Part shown: positions 39,652 to 46,815 of the stretch, piece after piece
Layout of the letters: each line of letters opens with the position of its first letter
Position numbering within the stretch: the stretch's first letter is position 1
Assembly (NCBI GenBank): GCA_015059735.1
Contig: SUZX01000001.1
Span: forward strand, 218,734-282,733
Length of the DNA: 64,000 bases
Direction of reading: 5' to 3'
From: Rikenellaceae bacterium
GTDB lineage: Bacteria; Bacteroidota; Bacteroidia; Bacteroidales; Rikenellaceae
Notes under the pieces: model-generated
Databases searched by the model: none
The model's input: only the letters and a program-made list of their open reading frames with translations
Told to the model about the DNA's origin: nothing
Made by a program: the position numbers and the translations under genes

Positions 39652-39984
39652 TTAGTTCTTGTATTGTATCGTTATACCTAAACTCACGTACCAATCACAA
39701 TGAAACGTATGGTTGTAGCCTCCGTAACCTTCACAATTTAATTTTACTTGCTTATACTCTTCGCGCCTACTTATCATATCTATAATTGTTTGTCTGTAAT
39801 ACACTCCGTGTTTATTTCCTATGCATTTACTCATTGGACATTCAAAGAAAAAATCCGTTTCATCGTCTGATGAATAAGAAAGATCCTTTAATCTATTCTC
39901 ATCCCAAGAGTAGTATTCTAATACCTTAATTGTTATCTGCTCTACGGCAGGGAATAATGTGGAGATCTTATATGTTAAATTCAT
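39652..39984 (-). CDS. Hypothetical small protein
   Basis: MNLTYKISTLFPAVEQITIKVLEYYSWDENRLKDLSYSSDDETDFFFECPM..., protein-like composition. Confidence 0.5.
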   Translation of the reverse strand: MNLTYKISTLFPAVEQITIKVLEYYSWDENRLKDLSYSSDDETDFFFECPMSKCIGNKHGVYYRQTIIDMISRREEYKQVKLNCEGYGGYNHTFHCDWYVSLGITIQYKN

Positions 39985-40298
39985 AACCTATTCCATTCCT
40001 TTAATCATTGATACTAATTTCCTCATCTCGCTGTTGAAAGTTCGTTACGAGCGATCGGCATAACTCCAATAGCTCTATATTAGCAAGACTTGCATCTATG
40101 TTGGTGGAGGCTGTATTATCTGCAAGCCGTGATATTTCGGGATCAAAAAAAATAGACGGATGTTCCCCCTTAACAATATGGCTATTTGCTCCCCTCACAG
40201 CCCCACATACCGCTTGCAAAAAAACAAAAAGGATCAGAATTTACCAAATTTTAGGCATAGAAAAAGCACTTACATCTCTGTAAGTGCTTGATTTTCAG

Positions 40299-40375
40299 TG
40301 GTAGCGGGAGAGAGACTTGAACTCTCGACCTCATGATTATGAATCATGCGCTCTAACCAGCTGAGCTATCCCGCC
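40299..40375 (-). tRNA. tRNA-Met(CAT) (elongator Met or Ile2 not distinguished)
   Basis: Reverse complement GGCGGGATAGCTCAGCTGGTTAGAGC...CATGA TTCATAA TCATG...GTTCAAGTC...ACCA. Confidence 0.95.
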
Positions 40376-40512
40376 ATTGCTTGAAAGCGAGTGCAAAGAT
40401 AATGTTTTTTTCGATCCCTGCAAAATCTTTTCGACAAAAATAGTGAAAAAAGTTATCCAGCAATTAGTATGGCACCCATTTTGAGCCACTTGCCGGCAAA
40501 TAGTGTTTTAGA

Positions 40513-41196
40513 ATGCGATCTCTTCCTCCCATACGATCCAAATTACGTAACTTCTCAGAGATATTGCGCGTCATCGCCGGAACAATACTTCTTATATCCT
40601 TCTCATGGGAAATCCTCACGGCTACCAGCCACCACTTTTCAGCCACATATCTCACAATACAACTCATTGTTTGCCTTATATTTATATCCGATCTTCTTAT
40701 TCGTTGGAGAATAACTTCGTCTCACCAATCCTTTCTGATCCCCAATCTGTTTTTTCTACTGATCTCCATACCCTATTTGAACATCATCCAATGGTTACAT
40801 ATCATTCCCCATCATGATTGGGCCATACTTATCGGAATCATTCCCATACTCCGCGCTTTTTTAGCTCTCTACCTTGTCCTTGTTTGGATTATTCGAAAAA
40901 ATAGAGTTAAAATGCTGTTTTGGGCCTATATTCTCACTGTTGTACTCTTCACTTACCTTTCTGCATTGGTATTTTATCATTACGAATACCCTGTAAACGA
41001 CAAACTAACGGGATTCGGCAATGCCATGTGGTGGGCATGGATGAACGTCACAACCGTTGGAGCTGAAATCTTTGCTGTCACAAGCATCGGCAAAATTATC
41101 ACCGTATTACTTCCCATTTTAGGCATGCTCTTCTTCCCGATTTTCACCTCCTATATTCTTCAAGAATATAAAGACTCCGCGTCCGACGATGCATGA
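40513..41196 (+). CDS. Voltage-gated-like ion channel/potassium channel family protein with non-canonical filter (TTVGAE)
   Basis: Several TM helices; pore loop MWWAWMNVTTVGAEIFAVTSIGKIITVLLPILGMLFFPIFTSYI. Confidence 0.75.
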   Translation: MRSLPPIRSKLRNFSEILRVIAGTILLISFSWEILTATSHHFSATYLTIQLIVCLIFISDLLIRWRITSSHQSFLIPNLFFLLISIPYLNIIQWLHIIPHHDWAILIGIIPILRAFLALYLVLVWIIRKNRVKMLFWAYILTVVLFTYLSALVFYHYEYPVNDKLTGFGNAMWWAWMNVTTVGAEIFAVTSIGKIITVLLPILGMLFFPIFTSYILQEYKDSASDDA

Positions 41197-41203
41197 TCAT
41201 CAC

Positions 41204-41971
41204 TCAATAAACTTCCTCTGGGAGTGTTTCACCTCGGGGCTCGCCGTCAAGATTATCCTGCCATTTGATCGCGGCATGTGTTCCATCGCAATAAGGTTTA
41301 TTGACAGATTGCCCGCAACGACATAGTACCATGCGGTTTCTGACCTCATAGGCAGGCCCCGCCTCCCGATACAGCGGAATCCCCCCTCGTACCCACAATC
41401 CGCCACTAGCTCCTATTGCCGGATCTTCTATCAATCCGAGTCCTGCTTCAAAACGAAATTCATACGGACGTTCGGTTACTCGATCCAAAACCGTAAGCCT
41501 GCCACTCGGACACATTGCAGCTTCCCGAATCGCCAATTTCCGTTTTTCGGGATCAGACGAGTGCTCCGTAAGTGTCCAAGCATCTCCATACGGATGACAG
41601 AAGCGAGCAAAAACACAATATTTGGCACTGTCTACTAATCGCAATGTCGGCCCTTCTATCGTTTCAGCATCTTTACTTAAAGGCCGGTACGATGCTGTCA
41701 GTTTTGGATCCCAATCAGCCGAGGTGTGACTATTATCGCAATAAGGCTTACGCCGAGAGGCACCGCAACGGCAAAGAGCTGTCGGCTCTGCTTCGGTTGA
41801 AAAATGCTTCCCCTCTTGAAAATACCAACTTTCGTTATTCTCATCGGGCATGATAAATTGCTCAGCCAACGGCGGACGGCCATAAACTAACAACGGGCCA
41901 TTTTCAGTCACGGTAATAGTGGGATTAACAGAATCCTCATATTTCTGTGACTTCTTTTTCTTTCTCGACAT
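41204..41971 (-). CDS. CDGSH iron-sulfur domain protein (two CDGSH-type motifs and a middle Cys cluster)
   Basis: CRCGASRRKPYCDNSH and CRCGQSVNKPYCDGTH; middle CVFARFCHPYGDAW...CPSGRL. Confidence 0.9.
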   Translation of the reverse strand: MSRKKKKSQKYEDSVNPTITVTENGPLLVYGRPPLAEQFIMPDENNESWYFQEGKHFSTEAEPTALCRCGASRRKPYCDNSHTSADWDPKLTASYRPLSKDAETIEGPTLRLVDSAKYCVFARFCHPYGDAWTLTEHSSDPEKRKLAIREAAMCPSGRLTVLDRVTERPYEFRFEAGLGLIEDPAIGASGGLWVRGGIPLYREAGPAYEVRNRMVLCRCGQSVNKPYCDGTHAAIKWQDNLDGEPRGETLPEEVY

Positions 41972-42067
41972 ACTAATTATTTTTTACGATCGTTTGCAGG
42001 TTAAGGCAATAATTGTTCCTGAACCGAAATATTTGGAGTAGCATGATGAAAATATCCAGCTTTTAGC

Positions 42068-42075
42068 TATCTTTG
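42068..42075 (+). promoter_or_regulatory. -7 element (TATCTTTG) upstream of the 42110 lipoprotein
   Basis: TAnnTTTG match about 35 bp upstream of the ATG. Confidence 0.5.
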
Positions 42076-42109
42076 CAAAGATTTATCAACCACGATAACC
42101 AAGTTATTT

Positions 42110-43555
42110 ATGAATTATATGAAAAATTTCACAAGCATGATGGTTGCCATACTCCTCATTGCAGTATGTATTACGTCATGCAAGGACGACGAAGATAATA
42201 GTACATTGGTCTTCGACACTCCTGCTCTCTATTTCACACAGGTAGGGGAACAAGCCGTTGCCAAATTCTCGGCTACCGGCATGGCAAGTTTTATGATCTC
42301 TTCCATTCCCAACGGATGGAAAGATTATATACAACTCGATTCAAAAAACTATACCATCACCGTCACTGCTCCACCCAAGCCGACCGATAGCAGTGAGTTA
42401 TTCGATGAATCCGGCAATATCATATTAGGAGCCATATCACATCAGGGAAGCTATCAAACAGCCGTACTATTTGTCGGCTATGTCCCAAACTGCGATTTAA
42501 GTGAACAATACGCAAACAGCTATCTAGTCACTCAAAAGAATATCCACTACACTATTGATGCTACTCACGGAGGAGCATTCAATCCGACTAGTGCAAAAAT
42601 CATTTGGCAAAGCAAAGCAAATCTACTGAAACATGTCTATCTCAACAACGATAAGGTTTCATTCTTCACCAATGTCGATCCTAACGATGAAACCATCTTG
42701 TTTGAAGGAAATGCTGTAATAGGCGCATACGATTTAGAAGGAACTCTGTTGTGGAGTTGGCACATTTGGGTCAGCGACTACAATCCTGAAGCTACTGCAT
42801 TAGATTATGGGGGTTACCAAATCATGGATCGCAACCTCGGGGCATTAGCTAATGCAAACACTACCGAAAATGAACGCACCCAATCATTCGGTCTCTATTA
42901 TCAATGGGGACGTAAAGATCCATTTATCTACCCGAACACTTATCGTGCAGCAAGTGGCGATGGAGCTATAATGTATAGTGGTTCAAGCGGTAATCCCAAG
43001 ATTGTTGCCGTTACCTCTAATGAAGAGATCGGAACAATTCGTTACGCCACGGAAAATCCTTTGCATTTCATCACCAACACACCGACTTCGCAGCGCGATT
43101 GGTTAGCCTCTGCTGATAATACCCTATGGAGTGCCGATGAAAAAACGGCTTACGACCCTTGTCCTCATGGTTGGCGAGTAGCTCCTGCTGCTGCATTCGA
43201 AGGGCTGACAATCGAAAATACACCATCAGCAGACGATTGGGATCGTTACGGTTGGACTTTGGCCAAGAACGGAGTTTCGTCGCTCTACATCGCTGCCGGT
43301 CGTAGAGTTTACACCAATGGCAAAATTCAAAATATATACGATCCGCAACCGATATCAACCATTGCATCTCGAACAACAGCCTATGAAGCTCAGCCGTGGG
43401 AAGGACTTTATTGGACTGCCGACACGCAGAGCGACCGCAAAGCCTCGGCTCTCTATTTTTGGTACAACAAGAAAGATCCCGCTTCCTCAGGACTTCAAAA
43501 TGCGGTTGGTTATGGACGAGCCAATGGCATGCAACTCCGCTGTGTAAAAGAATAA
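42110..43555 (+). CDS. Exported lipoprotein with paralogous-domain-like C-terminus
   Basis: Lipobox LLIAVCITSC; GGYQIMDRNLGALANANTTENERTQSFGLYYQWGRKDPFIYP ... CPHGWRVAPAAAF ... GYGRANGMQLRCVKE. Confidence 0.7.
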   Translation: MNYMKNFTSMMVAILLIAVCITSCKDDEDNSTLVFDTPALYFTQVGEQAVAKFSATGMASFMISSIPNGWKDYIQLDSKNYTITVTAPPKPTDSSELFDESGNIILGAISHQGSYQTAVLFVGYVPNCDLSEQYANSYLVTQKNIHYTIDATHGGAFNPTSAKIIWQSKANLLKHVYLNNDKVSFFTNVDPNDETILFEGNAVIGAYDLEGTLLWSWHIWVSDYNPEATALDYGGYQIMDRNLGALANANTTENERTQSFGLYYQWGRKDPFIYPNTYRAASGDGAIMYSGSSGNPKIVAVTSNEEIGTIRYATENPLHFITNTPTSQRDWLASADNTLWSADEKTAYDPCPHGWRVAPAAAFEGLTIENTPSADDWDRYGWTLAKNGVSSLYIAAGRRVYTNGKIQNIYDPQPISTIASRTTAYEAQPWEGLYWTADTQSDRKASALYFWYNKKDPASSGLQNAVGYGRANGMQLRCVKE

Positions 43556-43578
43556 CACACACGTTTTATATATTATAT

Positions 43579-43617
43579 AAACAAGCGAGCCGATTATACA
43601 ATCGGCTCGCTTGTTTA
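43579..43617 (+). terminator. Terminator after the lipoprotein gene
   Basis: AAACAAGCGAGCCGATT-N-AATCGGCTCGCTTGTTT. Confidence 0.8.
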
Positions 43618-43738
43618 TCCCTCCCCTGCCTAACCAATATCTCCTACTCAATTTTCACCGAACAAGGATCTGATTATCCCAAATGGTCCTTTACATTTTG
43701 GTATGACACTTGCAAGGTATCAAACCAAAACTTTCACC

Positions 43739-44941
43739 ATGAAAATCGCTACCGGAAAAGGAACCATTCCTCTCGTCGTTTTGCTCGCCATTTGGTCAAT
43801 ATCAGCCATTTCCTCTTTGCCAGGTCTTGCCATATCACCTATTTTAGGAGACTTAAACAAGATCTTTCCAAAAGCTACCGATTTAGAAATACAAATGCTT
43901 ACTTCGCTACCCTCGTTTCTGATTATCCCATTTGTCCTGCTTTCCGGTCATCTATCGGTCGGCAAAGATAAGTTACGACTACTCAGCATAGGATTAGCAC
44001 TCTTCTTTCTAAGTGGTGTAGCCTGTCTCTTTGCAAAAAGTATGGGCATGTTGATCTTTATCAGCTGCATTTTAGGAATTGGAGCCGGCATGGTTATCCC
44101 TCTCTCTACCGGATTGGTTGCCGACTATTTTACCGGAGACTATCGTGTACGGCAGTTAGGTTATAGTTCGGCAATTAATAACCTAACATTGGTAATTGCC
44201 ACTGTTGTCACGGGCTACTTGGCACAGGTTGATTGGCATCTTGCCTTCTTGGTCTATACCTTACCGGCCATTTCGTTGGTATTGATGCCTTTTCTCAAAC
44301 GACAGCCCGCACAACCCGAGCCAGCAGAAAGCATGCAGTTACGCCAAAAACAGATCGACCGTCCTAAACTCATCGGTCTTATGGGACTTTATTTGTTTAT
44401 TACCTATGCGGTCTTAGTTGTTTCATTCTATCTGCCATTTTTGATAGATGATTATAAGATCGAGAGTTCATTCTCCGGAGTGCTTATCTCTCTCTTCTTT
44501 TTGGCAATCATGCTCCCGGGGCTCTTCATCAACAGTATCGCCAACTGCTTAAAAAGCAATACCAATTGTTTATCTTTTCTGCTCATCGGATGCGGTTTGC
44601 TGCTCGCAGGATTATTCCGCGAGAAAGTAGGACTGATCCTCGGAGTATTACTATCCGGTACAGGCTATGGCATTATGCAACCGCTCATCTACGACAAAAC
44701 AGCTGTTATTGCCCCTCCTCGAATGGCAACATTGGCTTTGTCATTTGTTATGGCCATGAACTATCTTGCGGTGATGCTCTGCCCTTTTATCGTCGATCTA
44801 TTTCGTGACTTATTCCACACACACAGCAACCAGTTTCCGTTTATTTTTAATGCCATACTGATCCTAGCTGTTGCCATTGTGGCACTCTTTCGACGCAAAC
44901 ATTATGTGCTTGGTCTTGATAACTCTTATTATCAGGAGTAA
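43739..44941 (+). CDS. MFS transporter
   Basis: 12-TM-like protein; LASFLIIPFVLLSGHLS...GAGMVIPLSTGLVADYFTG...; start at MKIATGKGTIPLVVLL. Confidence 0.85.
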   Translation: MKIATGKGTIPLVVLLAIWSISAISSLPGLAISPILGDLNKIFPKATDLEIQMLTSLPSFLIIPFVLLSGHLSVGKDKLRLLSIGLALFFLSGVACLFAKSMGMLIFISCILGIGAGMVIPLSTGLVADYFTGDYRVRQLGYSSAINNLTLVIATVVTGYLAQVDWHLAFLVYTLPAISLVLMPFLKRQPAQPEPAESMQLRQKQIDRPKLIGLMGLYLFITYAVLVVSFYLPFLIDDYKIESSFSGVLISLFFLAIMLPGLFINSIANCLKSNTNCLSFLLIGCGLLLAGLFREKVGLILGVLLSGTGYGIMQPLIYDKTAVIAPPRMATLALSFVMAMNYLAVMLCPFIVDLFRDLFHTHSNQFPFIFNAILILAVAIVALFRRKHYVLGLDNSYYQE

Positions 44942-45197
44942 ATCCAAATAATGAAATCCCCAAAAGTTTTTTCATAACTTTGAGGAGAGGGCCACATTGT
45001 CAGTTTCACCCAAATATCAGAAAGCAGGAAATCTCTTTTGTAGAATCTTTGTTTATAATGTGGTTACCGGGATAATGCGTTGACAACCTGCTTTGGGCAA
45101 CTTTGGCGGAGCAAAATCCCAAATTGCCGAGCCATTTTGGGTATCAACTTTCTGGAGCATACTAAATGAGTGTCAGAGAATAGATCGCTTTCTTACT

Positions 45198-46802
45198 CTA
45201 TTGATTGTTCAATCCTGGGTTGTGGATAGTATCTGAGTATGGGTATGGGCAGTACATCCTACTATCGTCCCATGCGCCTGTTACCGATACGGGCTCCTTG
45301 CGGAAGACGCCTGAGCCATCGACAACTTCGATGGGATCATTTTTCTTACGGAACTCAAAATGCTCTTTATAGCGATTCATACGGAACATATCTCTCGCTC
45401 GCGGGGCAAAGCCACACCAATAGTAACCAGCCATTTCCCAACCATGCTCATCGTAGGCAGCCTCGGCAATCTGCTCGGCCGTCATCGACATCGAATAGCG
45501 ATTTGTCTGTGCGCCATCGGCACGATTACGTACCCGATTTAAAACATCGACAGTCTTACTTGTAACTTGTCCGGCACGAGCCGAAGCTTCGGCATACCAG
45601 CAATAAACCTCCGATAAACGGATAACTTGCACGGTCTTTTGTCCAAATTGTGGGGGTGCAATCGCTGAAGTAAAGTCAAACTCTTCACCACGAGTAGCTG
45701 ACTCGGAAGATTTATTGAATACGGGTGCGACGGATGGGCGATTGCCATTATTGTCATACCACCAATCGTGTAATACGATATTTTCCCCATCTTTGAATGG
45801 TAGTTTAGGTAAATAGGTAGCCTCCTTGCGAGGACCTTCGGGAAACTCCTTCCAATACTTAATCTCGCCTTGTGTATCGTGCCAACCACCAAATGCTATG
45901 TCATCCGGCAAGTCCGTGAGTGGTATCATCTGCGGTGTGCGGTCTCGGTGGTAGAAGATTCCAAGCAACACTTCGGGATTCGATTGGCTATACTTCACAG
46001 AATAGACATCGGCATAGTTATCGAGCAGACGATATTGGTAAGTGCCATTATCAACCAAATCGATAACTTCTTTTGCCTTATCGGCAGCCAAAGCGTAGTA
46101 CTCTGTACCTTTATTGAGCGGCCATCCTGCCATACACATATAGACATATGCCATAGCCGCCTTAACCGCAGGTTGCGACACTGCCACATTCATACTGCCA
46201 TTGTGGTATGGTGCGTCCGAATAGGTTATGGGGCAACCCTCTTCGGCAATCTTCAAGTCGGAGATAATTTGTGAATAAACTTCCTCGACCGACCATACTT
46301 TGGCGTTGTAGTTAATCTCTTCATTAAGCATTACAGGCACTTCGCCCCAAGTGGTGACGAGATAGAAAAGAGAGTATGCTCGCCAAAAGTGTGCCTGAGC
46401 CACTGTTTCGGCTATCTCCTCCTTCGAAACATTGGGTGTGCGATAGGCATTGTTGATGATGAAATTTGCGGCCTTGATAACTTTGTAGCGTTGCTCCCAC
46501 AAAGTTAGCATCCACGAGTTATTGTCGGTGACACTATATTGGTCGTATTCACGCAGCGGTTGCTTGTTGCTAGCAGGGTGTGTAGAAATATCATCACCTG
46601 CGAGGAAATTAGTGCCGATATAGTTGTTCTGTCCCTGTGAGGTGGCAATTACCGAATAGAGTGCATGGAGCGATGCCGTCAAATCCTCCTTCTGCGAGAA
46701 GAATTTATCGCTCGATTGTTTTCCGTATGGATTCTCCTCCAAAAAGTCGGCACATGAAGAGAAAGCAAATGTAGCAATAAATATATATAGTATCTTTTTC
46801 AT
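45198..46802 (-). CDS. SusD/RagB-family nutrient-binding outer membrane lipoprotein
   Basis: MKKILYIFIATFAFSSCADFLEENPYGKQSSDKFFSQKEDL...; RLSEVYCWYAEASARAG; paired with SusC. Confidence 0.92.
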   Translation of the reverse strand: MKKILYIFIATFAFSSCADFLEENPYGKQSSDKFFSQKEDLTASLHALYSVIATSQGQNNYIGTNFLAGDDISTHPASNKQPLREYDQYSVTDNNSWMLTLWEQRYKVIKAANFIINNAYRTPNVSKEEIAETVAQAHFWRAYSLFYLVTTWGEVPVMLNEEINYNAKVWSVEEVYSQIISDLKIAEEGCPITYSDAPYHNGSMNVAVSQPAVKAAMAYVYMCMAGWPLNKGTEYYALAADKAKEVIDLVDNGTYQYRLLDNYADVYSVKYSQSNPEVLLGIFYHRDRTPQMIPLTDLPDDIAFGGWHDTQGEIKYWKEFPEGPRKEATYLPKLPFKDGENIVLHDWWYDNNGNRPSVAPVFNKSSESATRGEEFDFTSAIAPPQFGQKTVQVIRLSEVYCWYAEASARAGQVTSKTVDVLNRVRNRADGAQTNRYSMSMTAEQIAEAAYDEHGWEMAGYYWCGFAPRARDMFRMNRYKEHFEFRKKNDPIEVVDGSGVFRKEPVSVTGAWDDSRMYCPYPYSDTIHNPGLNNQ

Positions 46803-46815
46803 AATGGCTATCGGT

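Larger units (their letters stand above)
20440..40290 (+). mobile_element. Integrated element/defective prophage next to tRNA-Pro (boundaries approximate)
   Basis: Tyrosine recombinase just downstream of tRNA-Pro, phage ejection-type proteins, giant polyvalent gene, second integrase remnant, orphan small ORFs, ending before tRNA-Met. No direct-repeat attR recognised. Confidence 0.7.

Noticed and set aside
20365-40375. Classical direct-repeat attL/attR pair using the tRNA-Pro 3' end
   Set aside because: No second direct copy of the tRNA-Pro 3' end was found before tRNA-Met; only an inverted 13-bp trailer match is visible.
44942-45197. Possible transposon scar between the MFS gene and susD
   Set aside because: No terminal inverted repeats, target-site duplication or transposase remnant could be identified.
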